Assembly (NCBI GenBank): GCA_021730635.1
Contig: JAJNNC010000004.1
Location: 62,001 to 126,000 of the forward strand
Length of the DNA: 64,000 bases
Direction of reading: 5' to 3'
DNA from: Catalimonadaceae bacterium JC749
GTDB lineage: Bacteria; Bacteroidota; Bacteroidia; Cytophagales; Cyclobacteriaceae
A model generated the notes under the pieces. That model made no database searches. It was given only the letters and a program-made list of their open reading frames with translations, and had not been told where the DNA came from. Positions 35,169 through 45,307 of the stretch are shown here, in pieces. Numbering within the stretch: position 1 is the first letter of the stretch; the number at the start of each line of letters is the position of its first letter. Position numbers and translations under genes: made by a program.

Positions 35169-36755
35169 ATGAAAAGATTAGTATGCGTAGTCGTTGGGCT
35201 CATGGTGATAACTTTACATCATAGTGGGTTAGCTCAGCAACAGAGTTTCCCCTTTGATTCAATTGCCCATCGTTTTGCACAGACAATCACCCTTCAGGAG
35301 TTAAATGAGCATCTGACGGTAATAGCCTCAAAAGATTTTGAAGGAAGAGAGACTGGAAAGAAAGGACAAAAGTTGGCGGCAGATTATATTGCCCGTACAT
35401 TTGAAAAGGAAGGGTTGCCTCCGGTTATAGGAGATTCCTCTTTTTTCCAGCAATACACGATTACTGAAACCAGTTGGGAAGATCCCTACCTGCAGGTAGA
35501 GGATAAAAGGTTCAACTTTTTAGAAAATTTCTATACTTTAACTTCCTGGGTGAATCCTTCAGAAATCAAATTTGATGAAATTGTATTTGCAGGCTATGGC
35601 ATTGAAAGTGAACATTATAATGATTATCATCAATTAGAGGTATCAGGAAAAGTAGTGGTCATATTGAGTGGAGAACCTGTCGGTGAGGACAGTATTTTCT
35701 TAGCCACAAAAACCAAGGAGCCGTCCCATTTTACCTCAGACTTTCGTACTGAGTTGGAGGCAAAAAGGCAGATGGCTGCCAAGCATGGTGCCAAAGCCCT
35801 TTTGATCATTGATAACTCCTTTGAGAAAAATTTAAATCGTTATAGCAGATACGCCAGGATGCCAATGACTGCCCTGGAGGTAAAACAACCAAAAGTGACA
35901 GTCGCCTGCATTGATCCTTCTGTTGGTATGCTTCTGTTAAAGGGAAAGGAGCCTTCTTCTCTGGCTCGTAAGATACACAAGAAAGAAAAACCAGTTTCTT
36001 TAACAGTGAAAAGAAAAGGAGTATTAGCATTTCATCAGGAAATAGATCGTTTGACTGGGGAAAATGTGTTGGGGTATTTGGAAGGCTCTGATCTGAAAGA
36101 GGAGCTGATCATCATAACAGCCCATTATGATCATATTGGTATCAAAGACGGTTTGGTGAATTATGGGGCTGATGATGATGGATCGGGAACGGTTGCCGTG
36201 CTGGAAATGGCAGAGGCATTTGCTGAAGCAAAGGAGGCTGGTTTTGGTCCTAGGAGAAGCATGTTGTTCATGACGGTATCGGGAGAAGAGAAAGGGTTGT
36301 TTGGTTCGTCCTATTATACAGAAAACCCTGTATTTCCTCTACGTAATACGGTGGTAAACCTCAATATCGATATGATTGGACGTATAGATACGGCCCATCA
36401 ACAAGCTCCTCATTATGTGTATGTCATTGGATCAGATCGGCTCAGTACCGAATTACACCAAATCAATGAGGCGGCGAACCAACGCTATACCCAGCTGGAA
36501 CTGGACTATACCTATAATGCACCGGATGATCCTAACCGTTTCTATTACCGATCGGATCATTATAACTTTGCTAAACACAACATTCCTGTCATCTTTTATT
36601 TTAATGGTGTTCATGCGGATTATCATAAACCCACCGATACCATTGAAAAAATAAACTTTGATGTGTTGACCAAGAGAACTCGTTTAATCTTTTTTACCGC
36701 CTGGCAATTAGCCAATCAGGACCGGAGGATTGAAGTGGATGTCAGGGGAAAATAA
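35169..36755 (+). CDS. M28 family zinc aminopeptidase with PA domain
   Basis: A 528-residue exported peptidase. A signal peptide (~1-22, GLAQ) is followed by a short N-domain, a PA-like inserted domain (~145-265), and an M28 catalytic domain: His in TAHYDHIGI and the bridging Asp in NYGADDDGSGT (~340-346), the general base pair Glu-Glu in TVSGEEKGLFGSSY, Asp in NLNIDMIGRID and the last ligand His in GVHADYHKPTDT, all present. M28 enzymes bind two zinc ions and remove N-terminal residues from peptides, which fits a role after the neighbouring surface subtilase. The TPR lipoprotein gene follows 67 bp later. Confidence 0.92.
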   Translation: MKRLVCVVVGLMVITLHHSGLAQQQSFPFDSIAHRFAQTITLQELNEHLTVIASKDFEGRETGKKGQKLAADYIARTFEKEGLPPVIGDSSFFQQYTITETSWEDPYLQVEDKRFNFLENFYTLTSWVNPSEIKFDEIVFAGYGIESEHYNDYHQLEVSGKVVVILSGEPVGEDSIFLATKTKEPSHFTSDFRTELEAKRQMAAKHGAKALLIIDNSFEKNLNRYSRYARMPMTALEVKQPKVTVACIDPSVGMLLLKGKEPSSLARKIHKKEKPVSLTVKRKGVLAFHQEIDRLTGENVLGYLEGSDLKEELIIITAHYDHIGIKDGLVNYGADDDGSGTVAVLEMAEAFAEAKEAGFGPRRSMLFMTVSGEEKGLFGSSYYTENPVFPLRNTVVNLNIDMIGRIDTAHQQAPHYVYVIGSDRLSTELHQINEAANQRYTQLELDYTYNAPDDPNRFYYRSDHYNFAKHNIPVIFYFNGVHADYHKPTDTIEKINFDVLTKRTRLIFFTAWQLANQDRRIEVDVRGK

Positions 36756-36822
36756 TAACATCTAGACTGCCTTGCCAAGGTTAAAAATTGGGAATGATAT
36801 CATTAGGAGGTAAATATTAAGC

Positions 36823-37857
36823 ATGATTGAGCGTTGGTTTAAAACCATAGGGTTGTACCTGTTTTTTCTTAGTGGAATGATAGCGTGTACAAATGAGAAC
36901 AGAGACCGCAATGCTTTTTTCCTGAAAGGTAATTTACAATTAAAGGACAGGGCCTATCAGGAGGCAATCCGGTATTATGATGAAGCCCTTCAGTCGGATC
37001 CCCATTTTGCTGATGCCTATAATAACCGGGGAATTGCACACTATGAATTGGGCAGGTACCCTGAGGCAGTGCTTGATTATACGCAAGCCATTAATCACAA
37101 AACAAACTTTCCTGATGCATACTATAATCGTGCGAATGCTTATTATCAGTTGAAGCAGTATGAGAAAAGTTTAATTGATCTGGATACGGTTTTAAACTAT
37201 TATCCGGATTCAGCTTATGTTCATTTCTCAAAAGCACTTTCACTCTCCGCCCTGGGTGAACATCACCAAGGAATAGACGCTTTGAATAAGGCTTTGGCCA
37301 TGGACCCGTCAAATCCAGAAATTTTTATAAACCGGGCTACCCTTTGGTATTATCAGCAAGATTATGACAAAGCGAGAGAGGATATTCAGAAGGCCATACA
37401 ACTCGATGATCAGGAAGTCAACGCTTATAATGTATTGGGACTGGTGTTTACTGAACAGCAAAATTATGATTCGGCCTTACATATATTTAATCATGCACTT
37501 AGCATTGCTCCCTATCAGGCCTATGTATTAAACAACAGAGGGTATTTGTTTCTGCAAACAGGGCAGTTAGAAAAAGCGCAGGATGATATCAATCACAGTA
37601 TCCGGTTGGATCCGTTGAATAGTTTTGCTTACCGGAATAAAGGAATTTATTATCTTCAGACAAAACGTCCACAGGAAGCCATCAGGGTGTTGCAGCAGGC
37701 GATCAATTTGCAGGAGGATACACCAGAAGTTTATTTTTATTTAGGGGAAGCCTATCAACAGTTAGGAAAGAATGAAGAAGCTTGTCAATCCTGGAGAAAA
37801 GCAGCTGAGCGTAAGGAGAAAAAGGGAAGTCAGGCGTTGAGTCAATTTTGCCCATGA
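36823..37857 (+). CDS. TPR-repeat lipoprotein
   Basis: A 344-residue lipoprotein; the lipobox GMIAC gives a lipidated Cys at ~22. About eight tetratricopeptide repeats follow (KDRAYQEAIRYYDEALQSDPHFADAYNNRGIAHYELGRYPEAVLDYTQAI and so on, ending YFYLGEAYQQLGKNEEACQSWRKA). TPR domains bind peptides or proteins. It has a Shine-Dalgarno-like AGGAGG at about 36805-36810, 12 nt before the start, unusual in this genome. It follows the M28 gene closely and may share its transcript. The specific partner is unknown. Confidence 0.88.
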   Translation: MIERWFKTIGLYLFFLSGMIACTNENRDRNAFFLKGNLQLKDRAYQEAIRYYDEALQSDPHFADAYNNRGIAHYELGRYPEAVLDYTQAINHKTNFPDAYYNRANAYYQLKQYEKSLIDLDTVLNYYPDSAYVHFSKALSLSALGEHHQGIDALNKALAMDPSNPEIFINRATLWYYQQDYDKAREDIQKAIQLDDQEVNAYNVLGLVFTEQQNYDSALHIFNHALSIAPYQAYVLNNRGYLFLQTGQLEKAQDDINHSIRLDPLNSFAYRNKGIYYLQTKRPQEAIRVLQQAINLQEDTPEVYFYLGEAYQQLGKNEEACQSWRKAAERKEKKGSQALSQFCP

Positions 37858-37881
37858 AGCTACGCATGGGTCAGCTGTATT

Positions 37882-38565
37882 TTATAATTTGAGTATTCTA
37901 ATTTCTACCCTTCTATTCAGGCTATGAGCTTCCGGCGTGTTTTCTTCAGATAAGGGACGGGTGCCGCCAAAGGCTTTCGTTTTAATTCTTTTTTTATGGA
38001 TGCCCTGTTTTTCCAAGTATTTTTTGACAGATTTTACTCTCTCTTCTGACAAAGACATTAAGGATTCTCTAGCCCCTTTATCGGTGTGTCCTTCCAGCTG
38101 AATCACCATACCTGGATTTTCTTCCATAATTTGAATGAGTAGATGCAAGGTTCCATGAGAGGATTTCTCAATGTCAGCTTTTCCCCGTTCAAATAATATT
38201 TGTTCGGGAAGTTCAATCATGCCACCTTCCTGGGGTGATTGATGCAAATAGAAATCGTTTTCCAGACGGTTTTCTGGAGAAGTGGTAATCACGACTTCCA
38301 GGGGGAGATAATTTTCTGAAATTACCTGGATATTATAGGTATAATTAGGTTGAAGGGTAATCTGATAAGCACCCTCAAAGTTCCTGATTCCGGTAACATT
38401 ACCATTCGGCAACAGTTCATATTTTATCTTAGCTTGTATGGGTCTGTTTGTTTTAGCATCCAATATTCTACCCGTGAGGGATACAATTTCACTTGTATCA
38501 CTGAGCATAGGACTTTCTCCTAAGGTAAAGAGGAATAAGAAAATAAATTGTAAAGTAGAAAGCAT
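37882..38565 (-). CDS. OmpA-family protein with carboxypeptidase-regulatory-like domain
   Basis: A 227-residue exported protein: signal segment (~1-17), a carboxypeptidase-regulatory-like beta-sandwich (~25-115, LTGRILDAKTNRPIQAKIKYELLP), and an OmpA/MotB peptidoglycan-binding domain (~125-227) with GHTDKGARESLMSLSEERVKSVKKYL and the closing SLNRRVEI. The Asp and Arg usually used to grip diaminopimelate are kept. It looks like a shortened relative of the 38691 protein lacking the N-terminal propeller; the two lie in tandem on the same strand, 125 bp apart. It converges on the TPR gene. Confidence 0.88.
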   Translation of the reverse strand: MLSTLQFIFLFLFTLGESPMLSDTSEIVSLTGRILDAKTNRPIQAKIKYELLPNGNVTGIRNFEGAYQITLQPNYTYNIQVISENYLPLEVVITTSPENRLENDFYLHQSPQEGGMIELPEQILFERGKADIEKSSHGTLHLLIQIMEENPGMVIQLEGHTDKGARESLMSLSEERVKSVKKYLEKQGIHKKRIKTKAFGGTRPLSEENTPEAHSLNRRVEIRILKL

Positions 38566-38690
38566 ACTCCAATTGCTATCTAAAACATCATCAAATATAC
38601 AATAAATTATATAAAAAAACGAAAAAGTTATATTTTTGTTTTATTGTTTGTTTTTTTAGTGTTTTAAATTAATGATGGTTTATCTATAAA

Positions 38691-40805
38691 TTAATTCTTT
38701 TTTGTATCCAAAATGCTAAACTCAACTCTTCTGTTCTTCTCCCGGTTTGAAGCCGTATTGTTATCTTTCAAGGGTTTTTCCTCACCAAAGCCTATGGTTT
38801 TAAGTTGAGATAGACCTACCCCTTTGTAAGATAGATAGTCAGCAACAGCATTGGCTCGTCGTAGAGATAGTGTTTTGTTATAAACCTCAGAACCCTCTGA
38901 GCTGGTGTGACCACCAATTTTGAGTGTGAAGGTTGGATTGTTTTTCAGATATACTGCAACTTCATCCAGGTGTGCGTAGGCTCCTTTTCTTAGTGCATAA
39001 CTATCATAATCAAACAGAATTTTTTCTGCTACTATTGCTTCTCTATTGAGGGAAAGCTCCTGTACGATACTACCCGTGCTTGCCAGAAATTCCCCTTCGT
39101 TGATCAGGTATAAATCACGCTGTACGATTTTATCTTCATTCTCATCGAGTTGGGTTAGATCTACCTTCATTCTGTTTAGGGATGTATACCCCTGGCTTTC
39201 CGCAAAGATTTCATAGGTGCCGGGTTTCAGTTTAAATTCAAACAACCCCTTGTCGTTGGTTTTGATCGTGTTTGTCACGGTCAGAGAATCATGGGTATTG
39301 GAGAAGATCACATTGGCAACGACGGGCATGTTATTTTTTACATTATATACTTGTCCTTTCACCAGGAAGACAGGCTCGGGTTTTCTGAAGATGGGCAAAG
39401 GCATCTGAAATAAATTAGTGCTGTCTGTTGATTCTCTGGTTAAAAAAGCATAGTCGTTATTCACAGAAATGTTAAAAAAAGTATCATCTTTTGCAGAATT
39501 GATAACGGGACCTAGATTTTCAGGTTCAGACCATTTTTGCCAGGAATCATCTAACCGTTTTGTGACGTAAACATCCTGCTCACCAAATCCACTGTAACCC
39601 CTTGAAGAAAAGTATAAAGTGGTAAGATCCGATGCCAGGAAAGGAGATGATTCTACATCCGGGGTGTTAATATTTCCCAGGTTTAAGGGTGTTGACCAGC
39701 TGCCGTTCCCCCGGTTAAAACTGATATACAGATCAGATTTACCAAAAGAATCTTCTCGTTCAATGGCCATCAAAAGGTATTGTTGGTCATTGGATAAAAA
39801 ATAATGGGCATCTTCTGAAAAATTATAAAAATCCATGATATCCATCGGAATGGGTTGGGTCCATCCTTCTTCGGTATGTTTACTGAAAGATACCCCCCCT
39901 TTCATTTTGTTCTTCCCCATGTAGGCATTACCGAGTAACAACACATAGTTTTCACCATCCAGGGCGACAGCGCTTACAAAGTTGCTGCCCTTGTTATTCA
40001 ATGGAAGACCCGCATTGATAGGAGCCTTCCATTTGCCGGTGGTAGAGTCTTTCTCCATATACCAGATGTCTTCTACATCCCTGGGACCTCCCACATTGAG
40101 GGGCGATTTACGGCTGAAAAATAATATTTTCCCATCAGGTGCCATGATAGGATTCAAATTGATCAATTCGTTATCCATATTGGCTTCAATCTTTTCCAGC
40201 ACAAGCTCGGCATTCAGATGCTCTGCAATATTGATTGGCGCATTGATGGGAATAGAAGCGTCAGAAATACCGATGGCATCAATCCCGTTATAGCCAGCAA
40301 CGGCATCACACTGAAGGACAAGTTTTACCGCAGTAACTTTATAATCGGTAGGATCTATAAACACATTATAAAGGCGTCCTTTGGCCTTGGTCGGTTTGGG
40401 CTCCAGAGACGCTACCAAATGCATCTGATTTTTTTCATCATAACAATAGATCTGATGCACTACGCCAGGGTGATAAGATTCAGCAATGGCTATTTGCTGT
40501 ACCTTCATGGGGTATTGAAAACTTACCACTATATATTCTTCTTCATCAGGTTTGGCAGGAATCCAGGCATTCGGACTATCTCCACTATTACTGGGCAATA
40601 CATCGGGCTTACCTAAAACCTGATGGGCAGGATATTCCTGATAAGATAAACCTTCTTTAAAGAAGAGTCCCTGCTGGTAAAAAGAAGAGTAACTTACTAC
40701 TTTGTTGGCCCACTGTGTGGTTTGGGCAAAACTGTAGGTAGTAATTTGTGTGAAAAAAATAGAAAAAAAGGCTACACTAGCAATAAAACGACAATATTGT
40801 AACAT
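38691..40805 (-). CDS. OmpA-family protein with PD40 beta-propeller
   Basis: A 704-residue exported protein: signal peptide (~1-30, TTYSFAQ), a discoidin-like region, WD40-like/PD40 propeller blades (~205-450; NLNPIMAPDGKILFFSRKSPLNVGG, SPFLASDLTTLYFSSRGYSGFGEQD), a carboxypeptidase-regulatory-like domain (~480-560) and a C-terminal OmpA domain. This architecture is common in Bacteroidota gliding and T9SS-associated proteins (PorE-like), but no other Por gene adjoins. In the OmpA domain the usual Asp after HT is replaced (GGHTSSEGS), so peptidoglycan binding may be weakened, while the Arg in LSLRRA is kept. ATG 40805 (MLQYCRFIASVAFF) gives the better signal peptide. It is divergent from the CHAT gene. 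Confidence 0.88.
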   Translation of the reverse strand: MLQYCRFIASVAFFSIFFTQITTYSFAQTTQWANKVVSYSSFYQQGLFFKEGLSYQEYPAHQVLGKPDVLPSNSGDSPNAWIPAKPDEEEYIVVSFQYPMKVQQIAIAESYHPGVVHQIYCYDEKNQMHLVASLEPKPTKAKGRLYNVFIDPTDYKVTAVKLVLQCDAVAGYNGIDAIGISDASIPINAPINIAEHLNAELVLEKIEANMDNELINLNPIMAPDGKILFFSRKSPLNVGGPRDVEDIWYMEKDSTTGKWKAPINAGLPLNNKGSNFVSAVALDGENYVLLLGNAYMGKNKMKGGVSFSKHTEEGWTQPIPMDIMDFYNFSEDAHYFLSNDQQYLLMAIEREDSFGKSDLYISFNRGNGSWSTPLNLGNINTPDVESSPFLASDLTTLYFSSRGYSGFGEQDVYVTKRLDDSWQKWSEPENLGPVINSAKDDTFFNISVNNDYAFLTRESTDSTNLFQMPLPIFRKPEPVFLVKGQVYNVKNNMPVVANVIFSNTHDSLTVTNTIKTNDKGLFEFKLKPGTYEIFAESQGYTSLNRMKVDLTQLDENEDKIVQRDLYLINEGEFLASTGSIVQELSLNREAIVAEKILFDYDSYALRKGAYAHLDEVAVYLKNNPTFTLKIGGHTSSEGSEVYNKTLSLRRANAVADYLSYKGVGLSQLKTIGFGEEKPLKDNNTASNREKNRRVEFSILDTKKN

Positions 40806-41128
40806 AGTACATTTCGTTATAGAAATCAGCAATTCACTCAGGAAAGAAAAAATCTCCGCTAAATGGGCTTACTGATTGCCAATGGATTATTGTTTTTAAT
40901 AGAAATAATTGAATTTTAGTCAATTTATCAGGGAGTAAAGAGCACTTTTGCCTTTATTACAGCTGATCAAACTAAAATTTAAACTAAATCTTTCTTCCAG
41001 GAATTTTGCTTTATTTCTGAAGGATATCTTACACTCACCAATCTTTATTTAGCTAAAAGAAAAATGGAGCCATCTGACAGGAGTGCGAACAAATCTTCTT
41101 CTTTTTCTTGTTAAAAGAAAATTAGGAA
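40806..41128. other. Divergent spacer between the OmpA and CHAT genes
   Basis: About 320 AT-rich bp containing the promoters of both genes. I see no ORF, strong palindrome or terminator in it. Confidence 0.4.
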
Positions 41129-44100
41129 ATGCGCATGCTTTTTGTTAAAAAACTGAAAACAGTATTGATGAGGCTTTTCTTCCTGGTTTTTTTAGTGTTG
41201 CCCCTGCAACCTGCCTTTTCTCAAAGCGTATGGCAAAGCCTCTACCAGCAATCCCAAAACCATTACATTCATAAAAATCTGCAGAAAAGCTACCAGCTGG
41301 GCAAAAGGGCTCTGATGCAGGCAAAAATAGAGTATGGAGTGGCTCATTCCCACTACGCTGATAATTTGAGATTGCTTTCTTTGATCTGTTATTCTTCTGC
41401 TCAACTTCAACAAGGTATTGACTATGCCTTTCAGGAAATTACTGTCAGGGAGCAATTAGGGCAAAAAGAAAACTTTGTGTATGGGCAGACACTGTATAAT
41501 CTTGGCATATTATATTCAGCAGCCTCCAACTTTGATGTGGCTGCCTCTTATTTGACAAGGGCGCTGAGCATACTCCGTAATTTTCCGCAGGAACCAGAAA
41601 GTATTGCAGAAGCTTATTTTCAGCTGGGCAAAGCCTATCATGGGCAGCAGCAGTGGTCACAAGCTGATTCTGCACTCACCCTAGCCGAACAGATAGCTAT
41701 TGAGAAGAATCTCTCTCAGGACCTGGTTTATCATGTCCGGTATCAACGTGCTTGCCTGTCAGAAAAACAAACTGCTGACAGTCAGTTGGCTTTTCAGCAG
41801 TTGAAATCAGAGATAGAACAGCAGCAGGATACGCTCCATCCCATTTACTTTCATGTGATCTACTTTCTGGCTACCAAAGAAGAGGAAAAGGGAAAGTGGC
41901 AGGAAGCCGGCTTATTATTTGAGAAAGCCAAAGATATGCTGGAAGTATCTATGACAGATAGTCTCCATTATGCCAGTGTCTTAGATCATTTGGGGGTGAT
42001 CGAGCTGGCTAAGACAGAGCTGACAAAAGCAGCACATTACATAAGGAGCGCTTATCAAATCAGAAAAAAACACCTTCAGCCACAGAGGGATGCTTATTGG
42101 GTTTCCGTAGATCATATGGGGCAAATGTATCAGAAAGACGGCAAAAAAGCTGAGGCGATACAGTTTTATGAAAAGATTATCCGGGAGGTCTCCGACTCTG
42201 TTTCAACATTTCCCTATCAGTATGGTGTCGTATTAAATAATTTGGCGCTTCTCTTGTTAGAATCCCATCAGTATCAGAAAGCATCTCAGTATTTCCAAGC
42301 GGCATTGTCCAAGATAGAACAATGTCAGTCGGAGGAGGCCAAGATATCCCAACAGCAAGCCTCTATCTATTACAATGTGGCCAAAAACCATCAACGCTTA
42401 AGTCAGTTCGACACGGCCATCTTTTACTTTAAAAAAGCGATTGATTTGAGTAAAACGTTTTCGGATGGTAAAAGTCCTGCTTACAGAGCGGCGCTCAGTG
42501 GTATGGCTTCATTGTATCAGGATATGGGCTATTTTACGGAAGCGGAGATTTTTTACCGGGAAGCCCTTCAGCTTCAGGAAGCAGTGAGTGGCAAAGAAAG
42601 CAATGAGTATGCTGATCTTCTGAACAATTTTGCGCTTCTGATGCAGTCTAAAGGGGATTACCAACAGGCGGAGGCCTTCCTGCAGGAAGTGATCCACATC
42701 AAACAAACTTTGTTGGGAGAAGAGGACCTACAAACGATAGCAGTGTCTTCCAATCTGGGCTTGTTTTATGTCGATATGGCTAATTATAAAGAAGCCAGAC
42801 CTTTACTGGAAAAAGCGTTGGCTCAAAAAAGCCAGGTATATTCAGTCAATGATCCTGCCCTCATTGTCAATCTTGTCAATCTGGCAAAACTTGAAGCAGC
42901 AGAGGCGAATTATACCAAAGCGGAACCTTTGTTGAAAAAGGCTTTACGAATCGCTACAATACATTTCAAAGAGGAACATGCAGAACTTGCCCGTATCCAA
43001 GGGGAATTGGCAAACCTCTATCTTGCCTTAGGAAACTACCCGGCGGCAGAGCCTCTTCTTCAGGAAAGCCAGCACATTCTTCGGGAAAGATACGGTTCTT
43101 CACATCCCGATTATTCGGCTTCTATCCAAAAAATGGCGATACTCAGTGAGGCCACCGGTAAAGATTCTCTGGCGGAGGTGTTATTCGAAGAATCTTTGGA
43201 AATTGACCGGCAGGTGTTGGGAAAGCAACATCCTGCCTACGCTATCTCTCTGAATAACATGGCTTCCTTTTATCAAAATATAGGGAAAGATTCAGCGGCG
43301 CTGCCGCTGCTGGAAGAGTCTCTCACTATCAGCCAGTATATCTTTGGAAAGGAACATCCTTCTTATACGGCAACCCTGCTCAACTTAGGGTTGTTGTATC
43401 AGGAATTAAAAGAGTATGCAAAAGCGGAACCTATGCTCAATGAAGTGGTAGCCCTTCGTAAAAAATTATTGGGCACCGATCATCCTGATTATGCCTATGC
43501 GCTCTACGGAAAGGCGGTGCTGCTGCATCGTTTACAGAAATTTGAAGAAGCGTCTCCTCTGTTTCAGCAGGTCGTTGATAATTACAGTAAGCAGATTAAG
43601 TCTTATTTTCCTGCTTTGAGTGAAAAAGAAAAGAGTGCTTTTTATAAAAGAATTGAGCCTGTCTTCAATGCCTATCGTGATTTTGTGGTGGATCTGTTTC
43701 TCAACAAGGGGTACAATAGTAATCCTGAACACAAAGGGGCACTGTTAGGAAAGCTGTATAACCTGCAATTAATCACCAAAGCTATGTTGATGGATGCCTC
43801 CAGCAAGATTCGAAAAAATATTCTGCAAAGTGGCAATGGACATCTGATGCAAACTTTTGAAGAATGGATGGCAACCAAAGAGCAATTGGCACAGGCCTAT
43901 ACTTTTTCTAGAAAAACTTTGGCGGTAAAACAGATCAACCTTAAAGCACTGGAAAGAAAGGCCAATGATTTGGAGAAACAACTGTCTGCAGGATCTGTGC
44001 TGTTTGCCAAAGATATGGAAAAGAAAAATCTGACGTGGTCTGATATTCAGCAAAGGTTAAAAAGTGAGGAAGCAGCCATAGAAATTGTCAGAGGTCATAA

Positions 44101-45277
44101 AGAGAAATCAGATATAATTTTTTATCTGGCGTTGGTGGTGACTCCCGACAGTCCTTTTCCTGATTGGGTCGTGATGCCCAGGGGGAAGGAGATGGAGGGG
44201 AAAAATTACTTCTATTATAAAAACGGTATAGAATTCAGAGTAAAAGATACCCTGTCTTATCAAATGTACTGGAAGCCCATACAACAGGTGATTCCACCGA
44301 AGGTAAGCACCATGTATGTAGCTCCGGATGGTATTTACAATAAAATCAGTTTGAATAGTCTGTATAATAATGCTGAGGAGAATTTTTTAATCGATGAGAT
44401 GAATGTCAGAATGTTAAGTAGTACTAGAGAATTGATCGAAGAGCCGGAAGAGGGTCATCAACCTATACAGACACAAGCCTATTTGTTTGGCTATCCAAAC
44501 TACCGTTATGAAATAGATCAAGACATGCGCTCAGAGGAAAGCGGTACTGAAAAAAAATCAGTCGGTATCCTGACCAGTTCCGATTCAGAGTTATACCCCT
44601 ACCGTTTTGGTATTACCCTCTTGCCCGGTACACAAAGGGAGGTGAACTATGTGGATGAGATTCTCCATCAGTTTCAGTGGAATACTTTCAAGTTTACGGA
44701 AAATATAGCACTGGAAGAAAACATCAAACAGGTGAAAAACCCGGGGCTGCTCCATATTGCCACTCATGGATATTTTATGAGTGATCTCTCGCTGGAAGAT
44801 GACAAAAAAGCCTATGGCATACACTTGCAAAGTATGGCAGCGAACCCCTTATTACGGTCAGGGCTGTTGCTGGCCGGATCAGAACTGACTATTATGGCTT
44901 CTGAGGCTGACGATGAAATCGTGCATGAGCGTAATGCTGAAGACGGCATCCTGACGGCTTATGAGGCGATGAATCTGGACCTTCTGGGAACCGACCTGGT
45001 GGTGTTAAGTGCCTGTGAAACCGGTTTGGGCGATGTGAGAAATGGTGAGGGGGTTTACGGGCTGCAACGTGCCTTTCTCATAGCAGGCGCACAAAGTGTG
45101 ATGATGAGTCTTTGGAAAGTCAATGACCATGCCACTACCGAACTGATCAAAAAGTTTTATGCCAACTGGCTCAGTGGGCAGGATAAATCCAGCGCTTTAC
45201 GAAATGCTCAGCTAGCCATCAAAGAAGAATATCACAACCCTTACTACTGGGGTGCCTTTGTGCTCATGGGAAAATAA
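41129..45277 (+). CDS. Exported TPR-CHAT protein (caspase-like peptidase domain)
   Basis: A 1382-residue protein with a signal peptide (~1-31, LQPAFSQ), over a dozen tetratricopeptide repeats of the kinesin-light-chain type (~35-830), a helical linker, and a C-terminal CHAT domain (~1090-1382). The CHAT dyad is His1213 in HIATHGYF and Cys1296 in LSACETG, so it looks catalytically competent. CHAT proteases belong to the caspase/gingipain clan CD; TPR-CHAT proteins are known as effectors in type III-E CRISPR and other defence contexts, but those are cytoplasmic. This one is predicted to leave the cytoplasm and has no CRISPR or defence neighbour. A terminal HG/ACETGLGDVRNGEGV block is typical. 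ATG 41129 or 41135 would serve. Confidence 0.93.
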   Translation: MRMLFVKKLKTVLMRLFFLVFLVLPLQPAFSQSVWQSLYQQSQNHYIHKNLQKSYQLGKRALMQAKIEYGVAHSHYADNLRLLSLICYSSAQLQQGIDYAFQEITVREQLGQKENFVYGQTLYNLGILYSAASNFDVAASYLTRALSILRNFPQEPESIAEAYFQLGKAYHGQQQWSQADSALTLAEQIAIEKNLSQDLVYHVRYQRACLSEKQTADSQLAFQQLKSEIEQQQDTLHPIYFHVIYFLATKEEEKGKWQEAGLLFEKAKDMLEVSMTDSLHYASVLDHLGVIELAKTELTKAAHYIRSAYQIRKKHLQPQRDAYWVSVDHMGQMYQKDGKKAEAIQFYEKIIREVSDSVSTFPYQYGVVLNNLALLLLESHQYQKASQYFQAALSKIEQCQSEEAKISQQQASIYYNVAKNHQRLSQFDTAIFYFKKAIDLSKTFSDGKSPAYRAALSGMASLYQDMGYFTEAEIFYREALQLQEAVSGKESNEYADLLNNFALLMQSKGDYQQAEAFLQEVIHIKQTLLGEEDLQTIAVSSNLGLFYVDMANYKEARPLLEKALAQKSQVYSVNDPALIVNLVNLAKLEAAEANYTKAEPLLKKALRIATIHFKEEHAELARIQGELANLYLALGNYPAAEPLLQESQHILRERYGSSHPDYSASIQKMAILSEATGKDSLAEVLFEESLEIDRQVLGKQHPAYAISLNNMASFYQNIGKDSAALPLLEESLTISQYIFGKEHPSYTATLLNLGLLYQELKEYAKAEPMLNEVVALRKKLLGTDHPDYAYALYGKAVLLHRLQKFEEASPLFQQVVDNYSKQIKSYFPALSEKEKSAFYKRIEPVFNAYRDFVVDLFLNKGYNSNPEHKGALLGKLYNLQLITKAMLMDASSKIRKNILQSGNGHLMQTFEEWMATKEQLAQAYTFSRKTLAVKQINLKALERKANDLEKQLSAGSVLFAKDMEKKNLTWSDIQQRLKSEEAAIEIVRGHKEKSDIIFYLALVVTPDSPFPDWVVMPRGKEMEGKNYFYYKNGIEFRVKDTLSYQMYWKPIQQVIPPKVSTMYVAPDGIYNKISLNSLYNNAEENFLIDEMNVRMLSSTRELIEEPEEGHQPIQTQAYLFGYPNYRYEIDQDMRSEESGTEKKSVGILTSSDSELYPYRFGITLLPGTQREVNYVDEILHQFQWNTFKFTENIALEENIKQVKNPGLLHIATHGYFMSDLSLEDDKKAYGIHLQSMAANPLLRSGLLLAGSELTIMASEADDEIVHERNAEDGILTAYEAMNLDLLGTDLVVLSACETGLGDVRNGEGVYGLQRAFLIAGAQSVMMSLWKVNDHATTELIKKFYANWLSGQDKSSALRNAQLAIKEEYHNPYYWGAFVLMGK

Positions 45278-45307
45278 ATTTTCTCACCTAGAAATTCAGC
45301 GTAATCG

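Noticed and set aside
41129-45277. Type III-E CRISPR (Craspase) link of the CHAT protein
   Set aside because: No CRISPR array, gRAMP or other cas gene is in the window, and the protein is predicted to be exported.
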